Source: Legionellales bacterium (GTDB lineage Bacteria; Pseudomonadota; Gammaproteobacteria; Eutrophobiales; Eutrophobiaceae). From it: 24,514 nt of DNA. Below are positions 1 through 9,000 of the stretch, one piece after another. The stretch's first letter is position 1. Every line of letters starts with the position of its first letter. The notes below the pieces were generated by a model, which had not been told where the DNA came from, searched no databases, and worked only from the letters and a program-made list of their open reading frames with translations. The position numbers and the translations under genes were made by a program. The stretch covers positions 5,054 to 29,567 of the forward strand of contig PBJS01000018.1 of NCBI GenBank assembly GCA_002721165.1. The letters are read 5' to 3'.

Positions 1-99
1 CCTCATGTTGAAATTGATGGTCGATTGGTGACAGCGCAAAATCCACCTTCGGCAAAATCAATGGGTGAAGCAATGGTAAAAGTATTATCTGAAAATTAA
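1..99 (+). CDS. C-terminal end of a DJ-1/PfpI-family protein (partial)
   Basis: An open frame from the first base encodes 32 residues and ends at TAA (97-99). The tail reads VEIDGRLVTAQNPPSAKSMG followed by a short helix. This matches the usual C-terminus of class I glutamine-amidotransferase-like DJ-1/PfpI proteins, where a 'vDg.LvTgQNPaSs' strand precedes the last helix. Members include chaperones/deglycases and stress proteins. The catalytic Cys region lies outside the window, so the specific function cannot be given. The gene converges on the minus-strand gene ending at 119, leaving 19 bases between the two stops and no obvious terminator hairpin. Confidence 0.6.
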   Translation, partial: PHVEIDGRLVTAQNPPSAKSMGEAMVKVLSEN

Positions 100-118
100 C
101 TGGTAATAGCTGGGTATA

Positions 119-529
119 TTAACGTAACAAATCACAGGCAGCTTTTGCGGCGGTATCAACGTCTTTATAGCTTTTACATTGCTTTTTAGAATTAGTCGGG
201 TATATGCATCTTTCAGCCCGGTTTTGCTGACCAATTAATCTAAGTGCTTTATCCTTTAAAGTCTGCGCTGTTAATTTAACTGATGCGTCTGCTTCTGCAT
301 TTAAAGCTGATGGATTTAATTCCTGTGTATCGATATATTCATAAGATATATTAATCGGTTGAGTAACCGTTGTTTTTTTACCATTTGGGCAAGCAACACT
401 ATAGATACGATTTCCACCATCCTGACCCTTGTCATACACCTTCATAACATCTTTTTTAGCATTAGCTGAAAAACTTACAGCTGTTAGTAAAAATAACATC
501 GTGAATATTTTTGTTAGATGGTGATACAT
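119..529 (-). CDS. Small secreted four-cysteine protein, PilY1 partner (copy A)
   Basis: A 136-residue protein that I cannot assign to a named family. Residues 1-24 form a Sec signal peptide with a hydrophobic core (TMLFLLTAVSF) and an AxA site before AKKDV. The mature part has two conserved blocks: an N-terminal block VYDKGQDGGNRIYSVACPNG with a KKTTV strand, and a C-terminal block LKDKALRLIGQQNRAERC running to ACDLLR. Four cysteines (47, 108, 118, 132) are all kept in the paralog at 5623-6024, which suggests two disulfides in the periplasm or outside the cell. Its ATG overlaps the TAA of the upstream PilY1 gene by one base (TAATG), which predicts translational coupling and a shared function. 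It lacks the prepilin-type leader and long hydrophobic helix of a pilin. Role inferred from context: partner, chaperone or stabiliser of the adjacent PilY1. Confidence 0.8.
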   Translation of the reverse strand: MYHHLTKIFTMLFLLTAVSFSANAKKDVMKVYDKGQDGGNRIYSVACPNGKKTTVTQPINISYEYIDTQELNPSALNAEADASVKLTAQTLKDKALRLIGQQNRAERCIYPTNSKKQCKSYKDVDTAAKAACDLLR

Positions 530-3500
530 TAAAATTCCGTCCGCTCAAGCCAATGGGTCCTTGATGGGTCATTTGTTGTTAATCTTCCTAGTTGTTTTGA
601 CCCTCCTTCAACCCCAACAACACCATAGACACCATCATTTGTAAAAACCGGTACAACTGATGATGGAATACCGCCACTTAATTCAAATGTCCGATCATTA
701 ATATCAACAACACCATCTGCATTCCAATCAAGTCCTGCGCCAGCTGAAAGAATATCAAAATTATAGGCTGTACCTAGTCCAAGTGATGCATTACACGGGT
801 CGCTTGATGATGTTGCTTCAGGAGCAAAGGTCGTAAAGGTAACGATGCCATCTGTTGTACGCGGAGATGACAAGACCTTCTCAGCAGTTGTGCCGGCATC
901 GGTAAAATCATAAAACCAACCGCCCGCTCCTTTATGTGTTGAATCAGAACTGTCGAGTAGTGTAGAAGTCACATCAATAAGATCGCCGTTACTATAAGCA
1001 GAGCCACTTATTTGAGGATAACCATCTGTTGACTCAGAGACATTATCGCCGTCTATATCTTCCATTTCATTTGCGCCTATAAAAAAATCACGGAACGCAT
1101 AAAACCGGTCTTCAACTTCCGTATCTAACGGATGGGCTCGATAACCACTACCTACTAAGACATAATCATAATCACTTTCATTAGAGAATAATGTATCGGT
1201 AACTTGAACAACCGAAGGTGCATCAAAAAAACGTCGTTTTATTGAGTCGGTAACATCACTACCAATTTCAGCGAGTTTACCAACAACTGTTGTGCTCTCC
1301 GGATTAGCAGTCGCAGTCTCAAGTGCTGCCAAATCAACACGCCAAACCTGTCCGCCGGTATCGACTGCATAGAGTCTGTCGATAATGCCATCTGCATCGC
1401 TATCTAATAATGAAATACTGGCAGTAATTGAGTAACTCATACTCGAAACTTCAATATCTGCGCCAGAACCTGAACCGCTAATTGATAAGATAAGACCGCC
1501 ATCTTCTGGGTCAACGATATAGATTGCATTACCCATAAAATCATTTCCGCCATTATCCGTTGGCGAATAAATCTCCGGGTTATCAAGCACAGCATCATAA
1601 CCACCGCCAAAAATTAATACTTTCTTAGGTTCAACACCACTACCAGGGTCTACATTAATTTTAGCAATGACTGGTTGTGACCAGGTCTGGCCAAGGCGAG
1701 AGAAATCTCCTGTACCACCCTCAATGCGCCATAAGAATCTAGGAGCAAATGTGTCGCTAACCGATACAACATCAGAGCTTAAATCGAGTGCATAAATATT
1801 ATCTCCGCCACGCCTTGCCGCTACATAAGCAATCACTTGATCACCATCTGCGGTTTCGATATTACCATCAATATCTAAATCAATTACTTGAATGGTCGGT
1901 GTAACATCTAAACCATAAACATGATCGCCTTGTCCATTGGCGAACATTTCCTGTTGTTGGCTCCAAAAATCACCTGGCATATAACGCCACTCCTCGACTC
2001 CTGTTTCGCCATTCACCATATGTAAAGCACCATCATTTGTACCATAAAGAATCTTATCAAAAAATGTTTCGAATACCCCATCACCATCACTATCAGAACC
2101 ACCGTAAGTAATTATCGCAGGTGAACTATGAAGAACATCATTCACCGACCAACGCTGATTACTACTAATATCATTATCGGGGTCACTCACATTTCTCTTA
2201 CCGAGCAACCAAAGCATTCTTGTTTCACAATCGCTGCCACCTACGGTACTTGGGGTTGGACAAACCGACGCTCTTAATGAAGTGAAATCTGAGCTATCCC
2301 AATTACTACTGGTAAGCTTAAAACCCGACGCGCTTAAAAGTGTACTGCTCGATGCTATCCCGGAGTTATCCGTATCGGTGTAGAGAATCTGACTTGTGAA
2401 ATCAGTAATCTCATGACCCGCGCCACCTTGGGTGGTTGCCTTACCATCAACTACCACTGTCCCTGGAGCTGCAGACCAGATACTTTGCGAACTATCCTTA
2501 AATTTGTCATCGCTTGTATCTATCGCTTCAAGACCATTAGCATCAAGAATAGTGCCAGGAGTACACTCGTCTACATCAATACAGATATTGTATTTTTTTA
2601 CATTTCCTAACCATGCTTTTGAAAGTTCTGGCGTAAAAAGTCCAAAGTAAACTTCATCTCGACTAAGCAAACGATTAAACGCATTAGTTGCTAACGCCGG
2701 AGAAACAAACGAAGTGGGATCATTTTTAACCTCTGTTAAGATGCTTTCAAAAACACTCACCAATTCACCCGCAGATGCAGCGGCATAAACATCGCCGCCA
2801 CCAACATTTGCCATATCGGTAATAAATTGTGTGGCATCGACATCATCTAAATCAAAACCAATTGTATGTGTTTTCACAATCTGGTCATTTGCTAGTGTGG
2901 TTGATTGGTCTTCTTCGTGCATAAATTCAACCAAATCAACTGTACAAGATTCAAAATCCGTATAGGTATGGGCAATATCATCTGAAGTTAAAAAACTACT
3001 GTTGTTGGTATAACAAGAGCTCTTACTAATCATGCTTCTTGTTTTTGATTGAACGCTTGAACCATTACCATGAAATGCGGCACCATCGGTTAAAAGTACT
3101 TGGTGATTAGTGGCGCAAGTTAGTTCTGTGTTGAAAGGAGATATGTAAGTAGGAGCACCTAAAATCTGTCTGTCTGCACAATCACTGCTATCTGGATTCA
3201 CAGTAATATCACATCCGGTTGGGTTTTGAACACCAAAGGAATCCGTACTCCCATTAATTGTCGCCCCGCCACAACTGCCTTCCGCTTCACAGTATGTACC
3301 AGGGTGGCTAACACGAGTAACTCTGTTTCCACCTCGGGATAATCCAAAGTCAACATCCTCTCCACGCCAATAATTTGCTGCTTCTAACATTGTGCTGCCA
3401 ATAGGTGTTAGGCAAGTCGGACATGTTGATAATCCATTTACTAATTCAATTAAACGTTCACGATTTGTTTTAATCGGCACATCTACTGTGCTTTGATAAA

Positions 3501-5595
3501 CGACACTTAATTGTGGGCTCTTAGATGCATCCCCATCTGCCGTCTCCGCAATACGGGTTCCTGTTGTTGTTTCGATAATAAAGCCCATTGAGTTACCACT
3601 GACCCAACCAGGACGATCAACAATTTCCTGTACAATATCTTTGATGTCATCGGTTGGAAATTCTGCAGCGGCCACATTCCAAACATCCGCACTCCAAGCT
3701 ACTGAAGAAGTTGTTGTCGTGCGATCAGTAATATCATCTGGGGTACTTGAAAATTGAGTTACTTCATCTTCATCTATTCCTTTAATAGTAAATTCTGCTG
3801 TATCAGTTGATGTTCCTCTTGATGTAAATATAATTTCAGCAGAAAGAATATTAGCTGCATTAGGCAAATCAATTCCTTGAAAACGTAAACCAACTGTCTG
3901 ATCACTACCTTGCTCACTATCAAAACCAATATCAAGATCGTTATCAATAACATCAACGGATGTTCCAAACTGCTCAGCATCATCTCCGCTTAATCCAGTT
4001 TGTGCTGTCTCTGTTGCTTTGACACAACCCGTCTCACTAGCTCCAAAGGTATAATTAAGTTTGGGTGCAAACGATGAATCGCTATCACGACTATGAAGAA
4101 AACGTTTTTCATTTACAGTTCCACCACTACTTTCCAGTAATAATGTTAATGCGTTTCCACCGCACCAACCGGAACGATCAATAACATCCTGAAGAACAGT
4201 TTTAATATCAACACTCTCTCCAGGCACATCTTGTGTAACTAAATCTGATGTGCCAAGTGTCCAGGAAACTGAGCTACCGCCAGTTGAACGACTAGTGATG
4301 TTACCTGTACCGTCATTTAAAGATTCTGAATCATCAGTTTGCTCCGCTGTAATTTCCCAGGTACTTTCTAAATTGGATGCCGGTGCAGCATTTGGAGTCA
4401 GTGTTAAGGTGGCATCGGTAAGTGTTGCCCCTTGTGGAATATTTAAATTGGCAAATCGAAGTGCGATCATCTGCTGGTCGCCCTCGCTAGCAGTACCAGA
4501 ACCAGCAGTTGTGATACGAAGTTGTGGTGCCGCACTGGGGTCATCCTCAAATACTTCAAACACTCCAAAACCTGTACTATTTTGGAGTCTAAAAAACATA
4601 TCCTGACCAGGCGCCCAACCAGGACGGTCGACAATTTCCTGCACGATAGTACTGATATCAGGACTGGTAATTATGCTACCAGGTACGTTCCCCACCGGAA
4701 TCGATCCGCCGCCAGTAGGCCAATTAACCGAAGCAGTGGTTGAGACACGACTTGTAATATCAAAACTATTGGTTGCACTAAAAGTACAACAGAAGGTTGG
4801 GGCGGCAATAGGGGCTGCATCGTCGGTATCTTGACCAACGATTGTGGTGGTTGTGAAAAAACCTTGGCTTCTATCAATTGTCAGATCGATAAAAGCAGAA
4901 GCAATACTGGTACCTTGGGGTATGGTAATGCCGGTAAACCGCAGACCATAATCGAGGCAACTAATAATATAGTTTTCACTATTAGTAACCACATTACCAA
5001 CAACACCGGCGAAACCAAAACAGGTACTCAGTTCCTCTACAGAATCATCGGTACCACTTGTAATCGGAAATGTTTGGCTGCTACCGACAACTGATTGCGT
5101 TCCACCAAAATCAAAAGCATCTAGTGTTGCATCTGTTAAGGAAACCTCCCCGGTTGTTTTTACTTCCTCACCATCATCCGAATCACTATCTAAAAAGGCG
5201 GTGGTCACAATCTCGGTAGCTGCGCTCTCGCCCACCACATCAGCTGAATTGCCATCAATGGAACTAAGCGGATAAATAACGGGGCCACCGTCTTGAGGTT
5301 GAGCATCATTAAAGCGCATCAGGCCAACATTGACATCATTTATTGAATTAAGGACAGACTCCATTGCATCTTTAAGTTCATCTATTCGTTTTTCACCACT
5401 GCCGCCGGAAGCAGTTATTTCCATACTGCCTGAGGTATCAAGAATGAAGAGTATATTTGGGCGAAGCACGCTATCAGTAGCGCTACCTGAGCTAAAATAG
5501 ATTTCAGTATCATCGGCACGAACTGCGCCACTTGAAAATACAAGCAAGAAACTCGTAATTAAAAAACAAATTCTTTGGGTTATTGAATCTTGCAT
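529..5595 (-). CDS. PilY1-type pilus tip/adhesin protein with split vWA and jelly-roll repeats (copy A)
   Basis: A 1,688-residue exported protein. A Sec signal peptide ends near VRA-DDTE (about residue 27). A vWA start with MIDAS motif DTSGS follows at 53-57. About 600 residues then intervene, with three jelly-roll-like repeats (about 215-362, 372-517, 566-701). The vWA continues with TPIGSTM (about 729) and LTDGAAF (about 834), supplying the other MIDAS Thr and Asp. The C-terminal part (about 1130-1520) is the PilY1/PilC beta-propeller, with YGTNDGALHMVNG, FGGGYD and DTGGQVWRVD. Asp-rich Ca-binding-like loops occur near 1167, 1238, 1397, 1512 and 1622. Known PilY1 proteins sit at type IV pilus tips and act in pilus biogenesis, adhesion and mechanosensing; they are usually shorter (about 1,000-1,200 residues). 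A CPTC motif at about 724 is absent from copy B. The gene starts 27 bases after copy B of the small protein, so it is probably in one operon. I gave no symbol because no other pilus genes flank it. Confidence 0.88.
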   Translation of the reverse strand: MQDSITQRICFLITSFLLVFSSGAVRADDTEIYFSSGSATDSVLRPNILFILDTSGSMEITASGGSGEKRIDELKDAMESVLNSINDVNVGLMRFNDAQPQDGGPVIYPLSSIDGNSADVVGESAATEIVTTAFLDSDSDDGEEVKTTGEVSLTDATLDAFDFGGTQSVVGSSQTFPITSGTDDSVEELSTCFGFAGVVGNVVTNSENYIISCLDYGLRFTGITIPQGTSIASAFIDLTIDRSQGFFTTTTIVGQDTDDAAPIAAPTFCCTFSATNSFDITSRVSTTASVNWPTGGGSIPVGNVPGSIITSPDISTIVQEIVDRPGWAPGQDMFFRLQNSTGFGVFEVFEDDPSAAPQLRITTAGSGTASEGDQQMIALRFANLNIPQGATLTDATLTLTPNAAPASNLESTWEITAEQTDDSESLNDGTGNITSRSTGGSSVSWTLGTSDLVTQDVPGESVDIKTVLQDVIDRSGWCGGNALTLLLESSGGTVNEKRFLHSRDSDSSFAPKLNYTFGASETGCVKATETAQTGLSGDDAEQFGTSVDVIDNDLDIGFDSEQGSDQTVGLRFQGIDLPNAANILSAEIIFTSRGTSTDTAEFTIKGIDEDEVTQFSSTPDDITDRTTTTSSVAWSADVWNVAAAEFPTDDIKDIVQEIVDRPGWVSGNSMGFIIETTTGTRIAETADGDASKSPQLSVVYQSTVDVPIKTNRERLIELVNGLSTCPTCLTPIGSTMLEAANYWRGEDVDFGLSRGGNRVTRVSHPGTYCEAEGSCGGATINGSTDSFGVQNPTGCDITVNPDSSDCADRQILGAPTYISPFNTELTCATNHQVLLTDGAAFHGNGSSVQSKTRSMISKSSCYTNNSSFLTSDDIAHTYTDFESCTVDLVEFMHEEDQSTTLANDQIVKTHTIGFDLDDVDATQFITDMANVGGGDVYAAASAGELVSVFESILTEVKNDPTSFVSPALATNAFNRLLSRDEVYFGLFTPELSKAWLGNVKKYNICIDVDECTPGTILDANGLEAIDTSDDKFKDSSQSIWSAAPGTVVVDGKATTQGGAGHEITDFTSQILYTDTDNSGIASSSTLLSASGFKLTSSNWDSSDFTSLRASVCPTPSTVGGSDCETRMLWLLGKRNVSDPDNDISSNQRWSVNDVLHSSPAIITYGGSDSDGDGVFETFFDKILYGTNDGALHMVNGETGVEEWRYMPGDFWSQQQEMFANGQGDHVYGLDVTPTIQVIDLDIDGNIETADGDQVIAYVAARRGGDNIYALDLSSDVVSVSDTFAPRFLWRIEGGTGDFSRLGQTWSQPVIAKINVDPGSGVEPKKVLIFGGGYDAVLDNPEIYSPTDNGGNDFMGNAIYIVDPEDGGLILSISGSGSGADIEVSSMSYSITASISLLDSDADGIIDRLYAVDTGGQVWRVDLAALETATANPESTTVVGKLAEIGSDVTDSIKRRFFDAPSVVQVTDTLFSNESDYDYVLVGSGYRAHPLDTEVEDRFYAFRDFFIGANEMEDIDGDNVSESTDGYPQISGSAYSNGDLIDVTSTLLDSSDSTHKGAGGWFYDFTDAGTTAEKVLSSPRTTDGIVTFTTFAPEATSSSDPCNASLGLGTAYNFDILSAGAGLDWNADGVVDINDRTFELSGGIPSSVVPVFTNDGVYGVVGVEGGSKQLGRLTTNDPSRTHWLERTEF
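3496..4953 (-). repeat. Three jelly-roll-like protein repeats inside PilY1 copy A
   Basis: Three diverged repeats of about 140 residues, each opening with an 'LRF..i.iPqgA.i..A.l.l' strand pair (GLRFTGITIPQG, ALRFANLNIPQG, GLRFQGIDLPNA). A middle 'dIt.R....ssV.W' strand follows. Each closes with an 'I..ivQeIvdRpGW..Gn.m.f.l' helix-strand and a 'ap.L...y' end. The pattern resembles the DNRLRE/CBM-like jelly-roll modules of secreted surface proteins; that fold assignment is my inference. They interrupt the vWA domain. Confidence 0.7.
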
Positions 5596-5622
5596 TGCAT
5601 CAAAAGTTTAACCACTCTAACG

Positions 5623-6024
5623 TTAACGGATTAAATCACAGGCGGCCTGTGCTGCACTATCAACATCTTTATAGTTCTTGCACTCCTCAGTATTAGCATA
5701 ATAAATACATATTTTGGATCGATTCTGCTGACCAACTAATTCAAGTGCTTTATCCTTTAAATTTTGTACAGTTGTTCCGATACTAGTGCTACCTGCGTCT
5801 GGGAGTATAGTAACCTCCTGTTGTAGGCTTTGTTCGCTCGATGTTTCGATTATCTGGCCAATTACTGTCGTTTTCTTATTAGGGCAAGTAACATTGTAGA
5901 GTCGCATACCTCCATCTGTGCCTCTATCAAAAACCTTAACGCCATCATTATCGCCCGCAACAGAAAAATTCATTGCCAAAAAAAATACACTTATTGTTAT
6001 TAGTTTCACAGAAAATTGCTGCAT
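5623..6024 (-). CDS. Small secreted four-cysteine protein, PilY1 partner (copy B)
   Basis: A 133-residue paralog of the protein at 119-529, of unknown family. The signal peptide core ITISVFFLAMNF ends near SVAG. The two conserved blocks are present: VKVFDRGTDGGMRLYNVTCP with KKTTV, and NLKDKALELVGQQNRSKIC through YKDVDSAAQAACDLIR. All four cysteines are kept (47, 106, 115, 129). The central segment (about 58-83) is poorly conserved between the copies, so the constraint is on the two ends. The ATG overlaps the TAA of PilY1 copy B by one base, the same TAATG arrangement as in the other module. Probably acts with PilY1 copy B in the periplasm or at the cell surface; the exact role is unknown. 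Confidence 0.8.
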   Translation of the reverse strand: MQQFSVKLITISVFFLAMNFSVAGDNDGVKVFDRGTDGGMRLYNVTCPNKKTTVIGQIIETSSEQSLQQEVTILPDAGSTSIGTTVQNLKDKALELVGQQNRSKICIYYANTEECKNYKDVDSAAQAACDLIR

Positions 6025-9000
6025 TAGAAATCCGTCCCTTCAATCCAATGAGACCGTGTTGGGTCTGATGTAGCCAATAAACCTAATGTTGTTATACCAC
6101 CACCAAGGCCGACAATGGCAACAATACCCTCATTGGTAAATAAAGGCACAACTGATGAAGGAATACCAGCACCCAATAGAATTGACCGGTCATTAATATC
6201 GATATTACCATCCCCATCAAAATCTATCGCTGCCGCACCTGACAGAATATTAAAAGAATACCCTCTACCCTGACCTAACGATGCACCACATGGATCGGCA
6301 GTTGTTGATGATGCTGACTCAGGTGTAAATGTTGTAAAGGTGGTAATGTTGTTTCCTGTTAATGGAGTCGATAAAACTTTCTCTCCTTGTGTGCCTTGAG
6401 CAAAAAAATCAAAAAACCAACCACCAGCACCTTTATGTGATGGCTCAGAACTATCAAGAATCGTTGTAGTAAGATCGATTAAATCATTTTCGCGATACGG
6501 AGAACCGCTAATCTGCGGATAACCATCATTAGATCCTGCAACATTATCACCATCTGCATCTTGCATTTCACTCGTGCCAACAACAAAATCACGGAGAGCA
6601 TAAAACCGATCACGCTCTTCAATACTCAACGGATGAGAACGATAACCTGTGCCAAATAAAATATAATCATACGTATTTTCGTTAGCAAATTCTGTGTCAT
6701 TAACTTGGATGACTGATGGGGGATAGAAGATGCGTCTTTGATTAATGTTGCTACTACTATCAGAAATGTCAGCAAGTTTTCCAACGATTGTTGTATTTTC
6801 GGGATTACCGGTCCCGGTTAGTAATGTAGCGAGATCAACACGCCACATTTGACCGCCAGTATCACCGACATATAGTCTATCAGTTATAAGATCACCGTCA
6901 GAATCAATAGCTCGGATATCTGATGGTATCGAATATTGCATATCCGCCACTTGAATATGCGCACCTGAACCCGGACCGCTTATTGATAGAATAAGACTGC
7001 CGTCTTGCTGATCAACGATATAGATTGCATTACCTAAAAAATCGCTATTATTATTATCGGCTGGAGAGTAGACCCCGGGGTTATCAAGCGCGGGATCATA
7101 TCCGCCACCAAAAATTAAGACGCCTTTTTCTTTAACGCCGCTGCCGTCATCAACTAGTATTTTGGAAACAACAGGCCTAGACCATGTCTGCCCAAGGCGT
7201 GTAAAGTCTCCCGTACCACCATCAATTCGCCATAAGAATCTTGGAATTACCGTTTCACTATCGCTAGTAACATTCCTAACGCCGGTTATATCCAGTGCGT
7301 AGATATTATTACCGCCGCGTCTTGAAGCAAGATATACCAACACCTTATCGCCAACTCCTGGCTCAACAATGTCATTATTATTTTTATCTATTTTCTGTAC
7401 CGTTGGTGTGACATCAAGCCCATAAATTTTGCTGCCTTCTCCGCCAACAAACAAAGTTTGTTGTTGAGTCCAAAAATCACTTGGCATAAAACGCCATTCT
7501 TCAACACCAGTTAGACCATTAACAAAATGAAGTGTGCCATCATTGCTACTATATATAATCTTGTCTATAAAAGTATTTCCCGAACCACCATAGGTAATTG
7601 AAACTGCTGAACTATGTAAAACGTCATTTACAGACCACCGTTGATTTGCATTAATATCAGTGTCATCGGAAGCGGATACACTTAACTTACCCAACAACCA
7701 AAGCATGCGCGTTTCGCAATCACTCCCGCCTGCTATACTTGGCGATGGGCAGACCGATGATCTTAATGCATCAAATTCGGGGGCATCCCAATTATTACTA
7801 GTTAATTCAAAACCAGATTCATTTAAAAGCTGACCTAATGACGCCCTACCAGCACTTCTTCTATCTGTATAAAGCCTTTGATCTGCAAAATTAACGATTT
7901 CATGTCCGGTCCCACCCAATGTCGTTATTCTTCCATCGGTCGTTATCGTCCCTGGACTGTTAGCCCAAAAATCCTTTGCCGTATCCTTAAACAGATTGGT
8001 AGTACTATCGACTGCCACTAGACCATTTCCATCAATAATATCGCCCACGTTACATATATTATTACCTGGGCCTGAATCAACACATACTCCGTATTTTTTC
8101 ACATTACCATGCCATGATTTTGCTAGGTTCGGTGTAAAAAGCCCAAAATAAAGTACATCGCGACTCTTAATTTTGTTAAATGCATTTGCTGATATGGCAG
8201 GTGCAACAAATGAAGTCGGGTCATTTTGTACCTCCGTTAAAATACTTTCAAAAACACTAACCAAATCACCAGCACTTGCAGCATTATAGACATCGCCACC
8301 GCCAACATTTGCCACATCAGTAATAAATCGTCTTGCATTTCTGCCATTAGCAGAATTCCTGCTCAGGTCAAAACCAATGGTGTGTGTTTTCACAATTTGC
8401 TTATTAAGTAAAGTGGTTGATTGATCTTCATTTCTCATAAATTCAACTAAATCGACAATGCACCGCTCGTTACCATTATAAGTATTAGTCTCATCGGTTT
8501 GCTTCCTAAAACTATTATTGTTTCCATAGCATCCACTTTTACCTATCTTATTTCTTGTTTTTGATTGCACGTTACCGCTATTACCGCGAAATGCGGCACC
8601 ATCAGTTAAAAGCACTTGGTGATTAGTGGCACAAGTTAGGTCTGTTTGAAACGGTGAAATATAATTTGGGTTACCCTGAATCCGTCGATTTCTACATCTG
8701 AAACTATTTGGGTTATTGGTAATATTGCAATTAGCAGGACTTACTACACCGAATGAGTCGGTAGATGAATTAATCGTTGCACCATTACAACTACCTGGTG
8801 CCGTGCAGTAACTACCTGGGTGACTTAAACGGTTCCTTCTATTACCATTTCTCCTCTTGCCAAAATCAACAGCATCCCCTCGCCAATAGTTAGCTGCCTC
8901 TAACATTGTGCTGCCAATTGGAGTAAAACCAGAAGCTGGTAATTCATTAACTAACTCGACTAAACGCTGACGATTTGTCTTAAACGGTGTCTCGAGAGTT

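Noticed and set aside
4250..4606. 118-codon plus-strand open frame opposite PilY1 copy A
   Set aside because: It lies entirely inside the long, well-supported PilY1 gene, has no recognisable protein features and no ribosome site. It is most likely the antisense shadow of a Thr/Ser-rich coding sequence.
119..6024. Small proteins as minor pilins (PilE/PilX type)
   Set aside because: They have Sec-type signal peptides and lack the prepilin G-F/E cleavage motif and the long N-terminal hydrophobic helix.
8874..8890. RGD tripeptide in PilY1 copy B (ANYWRGDAVDFG) as an integrin-binding motif like that reported in Pseudomonas PilY1
   Set aside because: It falls in a generally conserved WRG(D/E) vWA segment, and copy A has RGE at the same place, so it is more likely structural chance than a host-receptor motif.
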